This document shows positions 23,703 to 31,930 of a stretch of DNA of 64,000 nt, piece after piece (within the stretch, counting starts at the first letter, position 1; every line of letters begins with the position of its first letter). The DNA comes from Mycobacterium sp. MYCO198283. GTDB lineage: Bacteria > Actinomycetota > Actinomycetes > Mycobacteriales > Mycobacteriaceae. Under the pieces are notes generated by a model. The model had not been told where the DNA came from, did not search any database, and worked only from the letters and a program-made list of their open reading frames with translations. The DNA is taken from the NCBI RefSeq assembly GCF_021213805.1, contig NZ_JAJQJI010000011.1, forward strand, positions 34,412 through 98,411, in the 5' to 3' direction. The position numbers and the translations under genes were made by a program.

Positions 23703-24929
23703 GTGCCCGCCGCGAAGGTCTCGGTCCTCATCACCGTCACGGGGGTCGACCAGCCAGGCGTGACCTCGGCGCTGTTCGAGGTGCTGTCCCGCCACCGGGT
23801 GGAACTGCTGAACGTCGAACAGGTCGTCGTCCGCAACCGGTTGACGCTGGGCGTGCTGGTCGCCTGCGATCCGGCGGCCGCCACCGGGTCGCTGCGACGC
23901 GACGTCGAGGCCGCGATCCACGGGGTCGGCCTGCAGGTGTCGATCGAGCCGTTCGGTGACACGCCGATCATCCGAGTGCCGTCGACGCACACCATCGTGG
24001 TGCTGGGCCGGCCGGTGACGGCCTCGGCGTTCTCGGCGCTGTCGCGGGAGCTGGCGAAGCTGGGCGTCAACATCGACTTCATCCGTGGGATCTCGGACTA
24101 TCCGGTGACCGGACTCGAGCTCGGGGTGTCGGCGCCGGCGGAGGCCGAGACGTCGATGGCCACGGCGCTGGCCGCGGTGGCCACCGAGGAGCGGGTCGAC
24201 CTGGCGGTCGAGCGGTACAGCCTGGCGCGGCGCGCCAAACGGCTCATCGTGTTCGACGTGGACTCGACGCTGATCCAGGGCGAGGTCATCGAGATGCTGG
24301 CTCACCGGGTCGGTGCGGGGGACGAGGTCGCCGCCATCACCGAGGCGGCGATGCGCGGCGAACTCGACTTCGCCGAGTCGCTGCGGCAACGGGTGGCGAC
24401 GCTGGCGGGGCTGCCGGCCACGGTGCTCGACGAGGTCGCCGAAGAGCTCGAGCTGACGCCCGGGGCGCGGACCACCCTGCGCACGCTGCGGCGCCTCGGC
24501 TTCCAGTGCGGCGTGGTGTCCGGCGGGTTCCGGCAGGTGATCGAGCCGCTGGCGCGCGAGCTGATGCTCGACTTCGTCGCGGCCAACGAGCTGGAGATCG
24601 TCGACGGCAGGTTGACCGGCCGGGTCGTCGGGCAGATCGTCGACCGTCCCGGAAAAGCCAAGGCGCTGCGGGACTTCGCGCACCGGGCCGGGGTGCCGAT
24701 GGAGCAGACGGTGGCCGTCGGCGACGGTGCCAACGACATCGACATGCTGACCGCCGCGGGCCTGGGCGTGGCCTTCAACGCCAAGCCCGCGCTGCGGGAG
24801 GTGGCCGACGCGTCGCTGAGTCACCCATACCTGGACACCGTGCTGTTCATCCTCGGGGTCACCCGCGCCGAGATCGAGGCGGCCGACGCCAGCGACGGCA
24901 CCTACCGGCGCGTCGACATCCCCGACTGA
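23703..24929 (+). CDS. serB2: Phosphoserine phosphatase SerB2
   Basis: The 408-residue protein has two N-terminal ACT domains (residues about 6-165; VSVLITVTGVDQPGVTSALFEVL starts the first) and a HAD phosphatase domain. The catalytic DVDST is at residues 185-189, with SGGFRQV and VGDGANDIDML as later HAD motifs. It converts O-phosphoserine to serine, the last step of the pathway opened by serA at 61030. The ACT domains probably give serine feedback. GTG 23703 starts 4 bases after the ctaD stop, so both are probably co-transcribed. Confidence 0.95.
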   Translation: MPAAKVSVLITVTGVDQPGVTSALFEVLSRHRVELLNVEQVVVRNRLTLGVLVACDPAAATGSLRRDVEAAIHGVGLQVSIEPFGDTPIIRVPSTHTIVVLGRPVTASAFSALSRELAKLGVNIDFIRGISDYPVTGLELGVSAPAEAETSMATALAAVATEERVDLAVERYSLARRAKRLIVFDVDSTLIQGEVIEMLAHRVGAGDEVAAITEAAMRGELDFAESLRQRVATLAGLPATVLDEVAEELELTPGARTTLRTLRRLGFQCGVVSGGFRQVIEPLARELMLDFVAANELEIVDGRLTGRVVGQIVDRPGKAKALRDFAHRAGVPMEQTVAVGDGANDIDMLTAAGLGVAFNAKPALREVADASLSHPYLDTVLFILGVTRAEIEAADASDGTYRRVDIPD

Positions 24930-24936
24930 GCGCCCG

Positions 24937-26379
24937 TCAGACCACCAGGGTGCGGCCCTGCGGCCCACACGATCCGGTGACGGTGCGCCAGGCGTGCGCG
25001 AGCAGTTCGACCGCCTCGGTCAGCTGCGGTTCGGGCAGCGTGTAGGGCACCCGGATGAAGCGTTCGAGGGTGCCGTCCACGCCGAACCGTGGGCCCGGCG
25101 GGATCTCCAGGCCGAGCCGTGACGCCGCCGCCGAGAGCGCCGAGCTGTTCGGCGCGGGCAGCCGCAACCACAGCGACATGCCGCCCGTCACCCCGCCGGC
25201 GACCGGCCGCCACTGCGGGAGGTGGGTCGCCAGCAGCGACAGCAGCAGATCGCGGCGCCGGCGCAGCAGGGCGCGACGGTCGGGCAGCACGTCGTCGGCG
25301 ACGGCCAGCAGCCGCGCGGCGGCCAGCTGCTCGACGATCGGCGTGCCCATGTCCACCGACGGGCGCAGCGCCGCGAGGGTGGCGACGGTGCTGCGCTCAC
25401 CGCGGATCCAGCCGATCCGCAGACCGCCCCAGAACGATTTCGACATCGACCCGACGGTGAGCATCAGGTCGTGGCGACGCCCGGCCGCGGCGACGGGCGC
25501 CGGCACCGGATCGGTGAGCCACATGTCGGTCATCGTCTCGTCGACGACGGTGGGCGTGCGGGTGGCGGCCACGATCTCGCCGAGGCGCTCGCGGTCCGGC
25601 GCGGGCATCGTCACGCCGGTGGGGTTCTGGTTGTCGGGAATCAGGTAGGCCAGTGCGGGCGCGACCTGCCGGATCGTGGCATACATGGCGTCCAGATCCC
25701 ACCCGTCGTCAGTCATGGGCACCGGCACCGCCCGGGCGCCCGACGCGGCGATCGCCGCGAGCGCGCCGTGGTAGGTCGGCTGCTCGACGAGCACCTGGTC
25801 ACCGGGCGTCGTGTACATGCGGACGATCAGCCCGATGGCCTGCAGGGCGCCGGTCGTCACCAGCACCTCGTCGGGATCGGTCGGCAGCCCGCGCGCGTCG
25901 TAGCGACGGGCGATCGCCTCCCGCAGCACCGGGACGCCGGCCAGCTCGTGTCCGGGACCGTCAAGGTGGGCAGGGAGCGCGCGCAGCGCGTCGGCGAACG
26001 CCTCGGCCACCGCGGGGGAGGCGGACATGGCCGCCGCGGCGAGGTTCACCGTCGCGGGTGCGGCGGGCGCGGCGGGTGCCGGGCCGACCGGCAGCATCGT
26101 GGTGCTCCGCGCGCCGCGGCGGGCGTGGAGATAGCCCTCGTCGCGCAGCTGCGCATACGCGGCGGTGACGGTGGTGCGCGACACCCGCAGGCCGTCGGCG
26201 AGCGCCCGTTCGCTGGGCAGCCGGGCGCCCACCGGAATCCGGCCGTCGACGATCAGCAGCCGCAGGGCGTCGGCGAGCCCGCGGTACACCGGGCCGGCGG
26301 CCGCCGCCGTCCGCCAGTTGCCCAACGCGCGAACCAAGGTGTCCACTTCGACGTGCCGGATGTCCAGATAGCTCGTCAT
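24937..26379 (-). CDS. MocR-type (GntR/aminotransferase) regulator, YczR-like
   Basis: A 480-residue fusion: an N-terminal winged helix of the GntR type (LPSERALADGLRVSRTTVTAAYAQLRDEG, residues 53-82) and a fold-type I aminotransferase domain with NQNPTG and the PLP lysine in SMSKSFWGGLRIGW. MocR proteins use PLP as effector or structural cofactor rather than for catalysis. The divergent gene encodes a YczE membrane protein; this pairing is recognised for the YczR subgroup, which is the basis for the call. An 11-base direct repeat in the intergenic region is a likely binding site. Start ATG 26379. Confidence 0.87.
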   Translation of the reverse strand: MTSYLDIRHVEVDTLVRALGNWRTAAAAGPVYRGLADALRLLIVDGRIPVGARLPSERALADGLRVSRTTVTAAYAQLRDEGYLHARRGARSTTMLPVGPAPAAPAAPATVNLAAAAMSASPAVAEAFADALRALPAHLDGPGHELAGVPVLREAIARRYDARGLPTDPDEVLVTTGALQAIGLIVRMYTTPGDQVLVEQPTYHGALAAIAASGARAVPVPMTDDGWDLDAMYATIRQVAPALAYLIPDNQNPTGVTMPAPDRERLGEIVAATRTPTVVDETMTDMWLTDPVPAPVAAAGRRHDLMLTVGSMSKSFWGGLRIGWIRGERSTVATLAALRPSVDMGTPIVEQLAAARLLAVADDVLPDRRALLRRRRDLLLSLLATHLPQWRPVAGGVTGGMSLWLRLPAPNSSALSAAASRLGLEIPPGPRFGVDGTLERFIRVPYTLPEPQLTEAVELLAHAWRTVTGSCGPQGRTLVV

Positions 26380-26396
26380 TGCCGGCCAGTCTGCGC

Positions 26397-26460
26397 CAAC
26401 TGGCTATTGATGGCAAGGCCACATGCGGGAACGATGAGACCATGAACTACAACTGGCTAT
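26397..26460. promoter_or_regulatory. Direct repeat CAACTGGCTAT (x2), likely MocR/YczR operator
   Basis: The 11-base sequence CAACTGGCTAT occurs exactly at 26397-26407 and 26450-26460, 53 bases (about five helical turns) apart, between the regulator and yczE. MocR regulators often bind well-separated direct repeats. The second copy lies inside the first codons of the small ORF at 26442. Confidence 0.55.
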
Positions 26461-26588
26461 CTCGCATCCGCGGGCTGATGTCCAGCGCCGGCTCGGCGTT
26501 CTTCGACGACTTCGACGCCGACGCGGACGGCCGCCGCGTCCGCAGCGAACTCGACGCCATCCGGGCGCGGTTCCCGGACCACGCGTGA
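26442..26588 (+). CDS. Small hypothetical protein (48 residues) coupled to yczE
   Basis: Starting at ATG 26442 it encodes MNYNWLSRIRGLMSS..., an amphipathic N-terminal helix followed by an acidic stretch (FFDDFDADADG) and a charged C-terminus (RSELDAIRARFPDHA). Its TGA overlaps the yczE GTG (GTGA), the usual sign of coupled translation. I do not recognise a family. The operator-like repeat lies in its first codons, so it could instead be a leader ORF. Confidence 0.55.
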   Translation: MNYNWLSRIRGLMSSAGSAFFDDFDADADGRRVRSELDAIRARFPDHA

Positions 26589-27307
26589 GGCGGGCCGCTG
26601 GGCGGGGGTCGGCGCTGCTCGTCGGCCTCGTCGGCTACGGCGTCTCCATGGCGATGATGGTCGAGGCCGGTCTCGGCCTCGACCCGTGGGACGTCTTGCA
26701 CCAGGGGCTGGCGCTGCGGACGCCCATGTCCATCGGCGTGGCGTCGGCCGTCGTCGGCGTGGCGGTGCTGCTGGCCTGGATCCCCCTGCGCAACCGGCCC
26801 GGCGTCGGAACCGTGGCGAACGTCGTCGTCATCGCGGTGACCGTCGACGCCGCGCTCTGGCTGCTGCCGACGCCGACGGGGCTGCCGCTGCGCAGCGCCG
26901 TGATGGTCGGCGGGGTGGTCCTGAACGCGGCGTCGACGGTGCTCTACGTGGGCGCCGGGCTCGGACCCGGGCCGCGCGACGGGCTGATGACGGGTCTGGT
27001 CCGGCGGACCGGCTGGTCGGTGCGCGTGGTGCGCACTGGCATCGAGGTCGCGGTGCTCACCGCCGGATGGCTTTTGGGCGGCACCGTGGGGATCGGCACC
27101 GTGGTGTACGCGCTCGGCATCGGCCCGCTGGTGCAGCTGTTCATCCGGCTGACGCCGCGGCGCTGGCTCGCCGCAAGCGGCTGGGCGACCGTGTCCCGGG
27201 GCGCCCGCGCCCGGCGTCGCCGACGGCGGGCGGCGCCTGACCCGGTGGCTACGATGAGCGGGTGCCCGCAACCGGCGACGACGACGCACCAGACCCCGAC
27301 CTGCTGA
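26585..27307 (+). CDS. YczE/YitT-family integral membrane protein
   Basis: A 240-residue protein with about five membrane helices. It begins with the family-typical LVGLVGYGVSMAMMVEAGLGLDPWDVLHQGL and has a repeat-like second half (LYVGAGLGPGPRDGLMTGL). The glycine-rich loops with WD and RD are diagnostic of YczE. A transporter role is suspected for the family; the substrate is unknown. GTG 26585 overlaps the small ORF stop. The last 46 bases overlap the ABC ATPase gene, giving a Thr/Gln-rich tail. Confidence 0.85.
   Translation: MRRAAGRGSALLVGLVGYGVSMAMMVEAGLGLDPWDVLHQGLALRTPMSIGVASAVVGVAVLLAWIPLRNRPGVGTVANVVVIAVTVDAALWLLPTPTGLPLRSAVMVGGVVLNAASTVLYVGAGLGPGPRDGLMTGLVRRTGWSVRVVRTGIEVAVLTAGWLLGGTVGIGTVVYALGIGPLVQLFIRLTPRRWLAASGWATVSRGARARRRRRRAAPDPVATMSGCPQPATTTHQTPTC
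27250..27255 (+). promoter_or_regulatory. -10-like hexamer (TACGAT) for the ABC ATPase operon
   Basis: TACGAT ends 6 bases before GTG 27262, inside the 3' end of yczE. It could start a leaderless transcript of the downstream four- or five-gene operon. Confidence 0.35.
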
Positions 27308-28107
27308 TCGACTTCCGCAACGTGTCGCTGCGCCGCGGCGGTCGGGTGCTGGTGGGGCCGGTGTCGTGGCAGGTCGAGCTGGACGAACGATGGGTGGTGA
27401 TCGGCCCCAACGGCGCCGGCAAGACATCGCTGCTGCGGATCGCGGCCGCCATGGAGCACCCGTCGTCGGGCCGGGCGTACGTGCTGGGCGAACGGCTGGG
27501 CCGGGTCGACATGTCGGAACTCCGCAGCCGGGTCGGCCTGTCCAGTTCGGCGCTCTCGCAGCGCATCCCGGACAACGAGGTGGTCCGCGACCTGGTGGTG
27601 TCCGCCGGCTACGCGGTGCTCGGGCGGTGGCGCGAACGCTACGAGGACGTCGACTACCACCGGGCCGTCGACATGCTGGAGAGCGTCGGGGCCGAGCACC
27701 TGGCCGAGCGCGTCTACGGCACGCTGTCCGAGGGCGAACGCAAGCGGGTGCTGATCGCCCGGTCGCTGATGACCGATCCCGAACTGCTGCTGCTCGACGA
27801 GCCCGCCGCCGGGCTGGACCTCGGGGGCCGCGAGGAGCTGGTGGCGCGGCTCGCCGATCTGGCCGCCGATCCCGACGCCCCGGCCATGGTGCTCGTCACC
27901 CACCACGTCGAGGAGATCCCGCCAGGCTTCAGCCATGCGCTGGTGCTCAGCGAGGGCACGGTCGTCGCGGCCGGGCTGCTGCCCGACGTGCTGACGGCCG
28001 ACAACCTGTCGCAGGCGTTCGGGCAGAACATCGCGCTGGACGTCATCGACGGGCGGTACTTCGCGCGGCGGGCGCGCGCCCGGGCCGCACACCGGAGGCG
28101 GGCATGA
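27262..28107 (+). CDS. ABC transporter ATP-binding protein (Rv3041c-like)
   Basis: A 281-residue single ATPase domain: Walker A GPNGAGKTS (residues 48-56), signature LSEGERKRVLIARSL, Walker B LLLLDEPAAGLDLGG and switch histidine in VTHHVEEI. No membrane partner is encoded nearby except possibly YczE, which is not an ABC permease family, so the partner is unknown; the group resembles YlmA/ModF-like soluble ATPases. Its TGA overlaps the next gene's ATG (ATGA), and the following genes are chained the same way. Confidence 0.9.
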   Translation: MPATGDDDAPDPDLLIDFRNVSLRRGGRVLVGPVSWQVELDERWVVIGPNGAGKTSLLRIAAAMEHPSSGRAYVLGERLGRVDMSELRSRVGLSSSALSQRIPDNEVVRDLVVSAGYAVLGRWRERYEDVDYHRAVDMLESVGAEHLAERVYGTLSEGERKRVLIARSLMTDPELLLLDEPAAGLDLGGREELVARLADLAADPDAPAMVLVTHHVEEIPPGFSHALVLSEGTVVAAGLLPDVLTADNLSQAFGQNIALDVIDGRYFARRARARAAHRRRA

Positions 28108-28973
28108 GCGACGACGACGAACCGCTGCCGACCCGGCCGGCGGCCACGGTGATGCTCATCCGGTCCGCGGCAGGGACCCGGAAGAACATCGAGGTGTTCC
28201 TGATGCGCCGCCACGCGGCGATGGAGTTCGTCGCCGGCGTCATGGTGTTCCCCGGTGGCGGGGTCGACGACCGCGACCGGGACGCCGGCGTCGCCTGGGC
28301 GGGGCCCGAACCGGCCTGGTGGGCCGAGCGGTTCGGCGTCGACGTCGACCTCGCGGGGGCGCTGGTGTGCGCCGCCGCCCGCGAGACGTTCGAGGAGTCC
28401 GGTGTGCTGTTCGCCGGATCGCCCGACGATCCGGACGGCATCGTCGACGACGCCTCGAAATACGCCGCCGAACGCGCGGCGCTGGCCGACCGATCGCTGT
28501 CGTTCGGCGAATTCCTGCGGCGGGAGAACCTGGTGCTGCGGGCCGACCTGCTGCGGCCGTGGGCGAACTGGGTGACGCCCAAGGAGGAGCGCACCCGCCG
28601 CTACGACACCTACTTCTTCGTCGCGGCGCTGCTCGAGGGCCAGCGCGCCGACGGCGAGAACACCGAGACCGACCAGGCGGGCTGGGTGACGCCGGAGGCC
28701 GCGCTCGACGACTTCGCCGCCGGCCGGTCGTTCCTGTTGCCGCCGACCTGGACCCAGCTCGACTCGCTCGCCGGCCACACCGTCGCCGAGGTGCTCGCCG
28801 TCGAACGGCACATCGTGCCCGTCGAACCGCACCTGGCCGCGGACGCGGTGACCGGAAACTGGGAGATCGAGTTCTTCGACAGCGAGCGCTACAACGCGGC
28901 CCGCAACCGCCGCGCACCGCAGGGCTACGGCGACGCGGGCGGACCCGCGAGCACGGGAGCCGCCGCGCGGTGA
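28104..28973 (+). CDS. Nudix hydrolase with an interrupted Nudix box (NUDT19-like, Rv3040c)
   Basis: The 289-residue protein starts ATVMLIRSA and contains FPGGGVDDRD followed, after about 35 extra residues, by the rest of the Nudix box AARETFEESGVLF. This insertion between the glycine and the REUXEE part is characteristic of the NUDT19/RP2 group, which hydrolyses CoA or acyl-CoA. The downstream neighbour is an enoyl-CoA hydratase, consistent with CoA metabolism. Starts and stops overlap both neighbours (ATGA at 28104, GTGA at 28970). Confidence 0.85.
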   Translation: MSDDDEPLPTRPAATVMLIRSAAGTRKNIEVFLMRRHAAMEFVAGVMVFPGGGVDDRDRDAGVAWAGPEPAWWAERFGVDVDLAGALVCAAARETFEESGVLFAGSPDDPDGIVDDASKYAAERAALADRSLSFGEFLRRENLVLRADLLRPWANWVTPKEERTRRYDTYFFVAALLEGQRADGENTETDQAGWVTPEAALDDFAAGRSFLLPPTWTQLDSLAGHTVAEVLAVERHIVPVEPHLAADAVTGNWEIEFFDSERYNAARNRRAPQGYGDAGGPASTGAAAR

Positions 28974-29725
28974 CCGAGTTCGTCTCCGTCCACGTCGCCG
29001 ACGACCGGCCCGGCGTGGCCACCGTGCTGCTGCACCGACCGCCCCGCAACACCCTCACCCGCCAGGTGTACCGCGAACTCGCGGAGGTCGCCGCCGAGGT
29101 GAGCCGCCGCGAGGACATCGACGCCGTCGTGCTGTTCGGCGGCCACGAGGTGTTCTGCGCCGGTGACGACCTCGACGAGCTGCGCACCCTGTCGGTCGAC
29201 GAGGCCGCCGCCGGCGCGGCGCTGCGCGAACGGGCCCTGGCGGCGGTCGCCGCGATCGCCCAGCCGACCGTCGCCGCGGTCACCGGATACGCGCTCGGCG
29301 CCGGCCTGGGGGTGGCGTTGGCCGCCGACTGGCGCGTGTGCGGCGACAACGTCCGGGTCGGCAGCACCGAGATCCTCGCAGGCCTGGTGCCCACGGGTGG
29401 CACCAGCCGGCGGCTGACGGCCGCCGTCGGTGCGGCCGCCGCCAAGGACCTGGTGCTGTCCGGCCGGTTTCTCGACGGCCCCGAAGCGCTGCGGCTGGGG
29501 CTGATCGACGAGATGGTGGCGCCCGACGGCGTGTTCGACGCCGCCGCCGAGCGCGCCGCGCGGTTCGTCGGGCTGCCCCGGCGCAGTGTCGCCGCGGCGA
29601 AGGCGGCCATCACCGCGGCGGTCGATGCAGCACCGTCCGACGCGCTGGACGCCGAGCGACGCGGCTACATCGCTGCCTTCGGCGAGGCCTGCGGGCGGTT
29701 CGGAACCGCCGCCGACGGCCGTTAG
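28970..29725 (+). CDS. echA17: Enoyl-CoA hydratase/isomerase family protein (EchA17-like)
   Basis: A 251-residue crotonase. The oxyanion-hole segment is FCAGDDLDEL, with AVTGYALGAGLGVALAADWR forming the active-site loop. The first catalytic glutamate is present in GSTEILAGLVPTGG. The second appears replaced by aspartate (AAAKDLVLSG, where hydratases have a glutamate), so activity may differ from a classical hydratase. GTG 28970 overlaps the Nudix stop. It corresponds to Rv3039c. Confidence 0.88.
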   Translation: MTEFVSVHVADDRPGVATVLLHRPPRNTLTRQVYRELAEVAAEVSRREDIDAVVLFGGHEVFCAGDDLDELRTLSVDEAAAGAALRERALAAVAAIAQPTVAAVTGYALGAGLGVALAADWRVCGDNVRVGSTEILAGLVPTGGTSRRLTAAVGAAAAKDLVLSGRFLDGPEALRLGLIDEMVAPDGVFDAAAERAARFVGLPRRSVAAAKAAITAAVDAAPSDALDAERRGYIAAFGEACGRFGTAADGR

Positions 29726-29728
29726 GCT
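29723..29728 (+). promoter_or_regulatory. -10-like hexamer (TAGGCT) for the methyltransferase gene
   Basis: TAGGCT, which includes the stop codon of the preceding echA gene, ends 6 bases before ATG 29735 and could give a leaderless transcript. Confidence 0.35.
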
Positions 29729-29734
29729 GCGGTC

Positions 29735-30706
29735 ATGACCACCACTTCGGAACCGGCGCCCAACCCGCACGCCACGGCCGAGCAGGTCGAAGCCGCGCGG
29801 CACGACAGCAAGCTCGCGCAGGTGCTGTATCACGACTGGGAAGCCGAAACCTACGACGACAAGTGGTCGATCTCCTACGACCAGCGCTGCATCGACTACG
29901 CCCGCGGCCGCTTCGACGCGATCGTTCCCGAGCGGGTGCAGCGCGACCTGCCCTACGACCGCGCCCTCGAACTCGGTTGCGGCACCGGTTTCTTCCTGCT
30001 CAACCTGATCCAGGCGGGGGTGGCCCGCCGCGGCTCGGTGACCGACCTGTCGCCGGGCATGGTGAAGGTGGCCACCCGCAACGGCCGGTCGCTGGGCCTC
30101 GACATCGACGGCCGGGTCGCCGACGCCGAGGGCATCCCGTACGACGACGACACGTTCGACCTCGTCGTCGGCCACGCGGTGCTCCATCACATCCCCGACG
30201 TGGAGCTGTCGCTGCGCGAGGTCGTGCGGGTACTCAAGCCGGGCGGCCGGTTCGTCTTCGCCGGCGAACCGACGACCGTCGGCAACACCTATGCGCGCAC
30301 GCTGTCGACGCTGACCTGGCGCGTCGCCACCAACGTCACCCGGCTGCCCGGACTGCAGGGCTGGCGGCGGCCGCAGGAGGAGCTCGACGAGTCGTCGCGC
30401 GCCGCGGCGCTGGAGGCGGTGGTGGACCTGCACACCTTCGATCCGGCCGAGCTGGAGCGGATGGCGCGGGGCGCCGGCGCCGTCGACGTCGAGACCGCCA
30501 GCGAAGAGTTCACCGCCGCGATGCTCGGCTGGCCCATCCGCACCTTCGAGGCGTCGGTGCCCCCGGGCCGGTTGGGGTGGGGCTGGGCGAAGTTCGCGTT
30601 CAACAGCTGGACGACGCTGTCGTGGGTCGACGCCACCGTGTGGCGCCGCGTCGTGCCGAAGGGCTGGTTCTACAACGTGATGGTCACCGGGGTCAAACCG
30701 TCCTGA
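29735..30706 (+). CDS. Class I SAM-dependent methyltransferase (Rv3038c-like)
   Basis: A 323-residue protein with the SAM motif ALELGCGTGFFLLNLI (residues 80-95), acidic motif II in SVTDLSPGMVK, and motif DLVVGHAVLHHIPD. Its N-terminal 50 residues (LYHDWEAETYDDKWSISYD) are typical of this mycobacterial family. It forms one run with the Nudix and crotonase genes; the acceptor is unknown. It lies next to Rv3037c-like and other genes linked to MGLP synthesis in M. tuberculosis, so a polysaccharide or lipid substrate is possible. Confidence 0.87.
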   Translation: MTTTSEPAPNPHATAEQVEAARHDSKLAQVLYHDWEAETYDDKWSISYDQRCIDYARGRFDAIVPERVQRDLPYDRALELGCGTGFFLLNLIQAGVARRGSVTDLSPGMVKVATRNGRSLGLDIDGRVADAEGIPYDDDTFDLVVGHAVLHHIPDVELSLREVVRVLKPGGRFVFAGEPTTVGNTYARTLSTLTWRVATNVTRLPGLQGWRRPQEELDESSRAAALEAVVDLHTFDPAELERMARGAGAVDVETASEEFTAAMLGWPIRTFEASVPPGRLGWGWAKFAFNSWTTLSWVDATVWRRVVPKGWFYNVMVTGVKPS

Positions 30707-31875
30707 CCTTCACGCTCGACGACGTCCGCTATCTCGCCTCGCCGGCGGGTGCGGACGCCCTGGCGGCGGTGTCGCGCCAGCCACTGACCGCCGCCTCCCG
30801 GATCGCCGATGTCGCGGAGATCCGGCGTCGCCACGGCGACCGCGCGCCCGCGCTGGTGGAGACGACGCTGCTGCGCCGTCGGGCGATCGCGAAACTGCCC
30901 GGCGCTGCGGGGTGGCTCTTCACCGACGAGGCGCTGCAGCAGGCGACGCCCGCCGCGGTGGCCCGCCACCGCGCCGCCCGGCTCGGCGGCCGCGCGGTGC
31001 ACGACGTCACCTGTTCGGTGGGCGCGGACCTCGCCGCGCTGCGCGACCACGCCACCGTGCTGCTCGGCAGCGACCTCGACCCCGTGCGGCTCGCGATGGC
31101 CCGCCACAACGTTCCGGGTGCGCAGCTGTGCCGCGCCGACGCGCTGCGACCGGTCAGCCGCGACACCGCCGTCGTCGCCGATCCGGCCCGCCGCACCCGG
31201 GGCCGCCGCAGTGTCGATCCGCGCGGCTACGCGCCGCCGCTCGACGCGCTCCTCGACCGCTATCGCGGCGCCGACCTGGCGGTGAAGTGTGCGCCCGGGC
31301 TGGATTTCGACCGGCTCGCCGACCTCGGTTTCTCCGGCGAGGTGGAGGTCACGTCGCTCGACGGCGACGTGCGCGAGGCCTGCCTGTGGTCGGGCGGGCT
31401 CGCCGGCGAGGGGGTGCGGCGCCGGGCCACGGTGCTCGCCGGCGACCGGGTCGTCGAACACCTCACCGACCGCGATCCCGACGACTGCGGCGTCGCGGCG
31501 GCCGGACGCTGGATCGTCGACCCCGACGGTGCGGTGGTGCGGGCCGGACTGGTCCGGCACTACGGCGCCCGCCACGGCCTGTGGCAGCTCGACCCGCACA
31601 TCGCCTACTTGTCCGGCGACCGGTTACCGGCCGGCGTGCGCGGCTTCGAGGTGCTCGACGAGCTCGCCTACAGCGAGAAGCGACTGCGCCAGGCGCTGGC
31701 GGCCCGGGACTGCGGGGCGGTCGAGATCCTGGTGCGGGGCGTCGATGTCGACCCGGCGGCGCTGCGCCCGCGGCTGCGGGTGCGGGGGTCGGCCGCGCTG
31801 ACCGTGGTGCTCACCCGCATCGGAGCGGGTGCCGCTGCCCGCGCCACCGCGTTTCTCTGCCGGCCGTCCCGGTGA
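30703..31875 (+). CDS. SAM-dependent methyltransferase with THUMP-like C-terminus (Rv3037c-like), apparent CTG start
   Basis: The 390-residue protein has a SAM motif VHDVTCSVGADLAAL, an acidic strand LLGSDLDPVRLAMARHN, a motif IV-like VVADPARRTRGRR and a C-terminal THUMP-like domain (VEILVRGVDVDPAALRPRLRVRG). In M. tuberculosis the orthologue is implicated in MGLP synthesis. The frame contains no ATG, GTG or TTG between the end of the previous gene and the conserved start FTLDDVRYLASPAG. The CTG at 30703 overlaps the upstream TGA (CTGA), like the ATGA/GTGA junctions before it, and is proposed as start. The alternative is an internal GTG near 30766, which would lose conserved residues. Confidence 0.75.
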   Translation: MTFTLDDVRYLASPAGADALAAVSRQPLTAASRIADVAEIRRRHGDRAPALVETTLLRRRAIAKLPGAAGWLFTDEALQQATPAAVARHRAARLGGRAVHDVTCSVGADLAALRDHATVLLGSDLDPVRLAMARHNVPGAQLCRADALRPVSRDTAVVADPARRTRGRRSVDPRGYAPPLDALLDRYRGADLAVKCAPGLDFDRLADLGFSGEVEVTSLDGDVREACLWSGGLAGEGVRRRATVLAGDRVVEHLTDRDPDDCGVAAAGRWIVDPDGAVVRAGLVRHYGARHGLWQLDPHIAYLSGDRLPAGVRGFEVLDELAYSEKRLRQALAARDCGAVEILVRGVDVDPAALRPRLRVRGSAALTVVLTRIGAGAAARATAFLCRPSR

Positions 31876-31930
31876 CGGCCGTCGCGCAGGTATCCTGGCG
31901 GCTCCGTTCCGTCCGGCCCCCGAGGATCGC

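Noticed and set aside
21845..24082. 745-residue antisense frame over ctaD and serB2
   Set aside because: Composition typical of a reverse-frame shadow; both sense genes have clear catalytic motifs.
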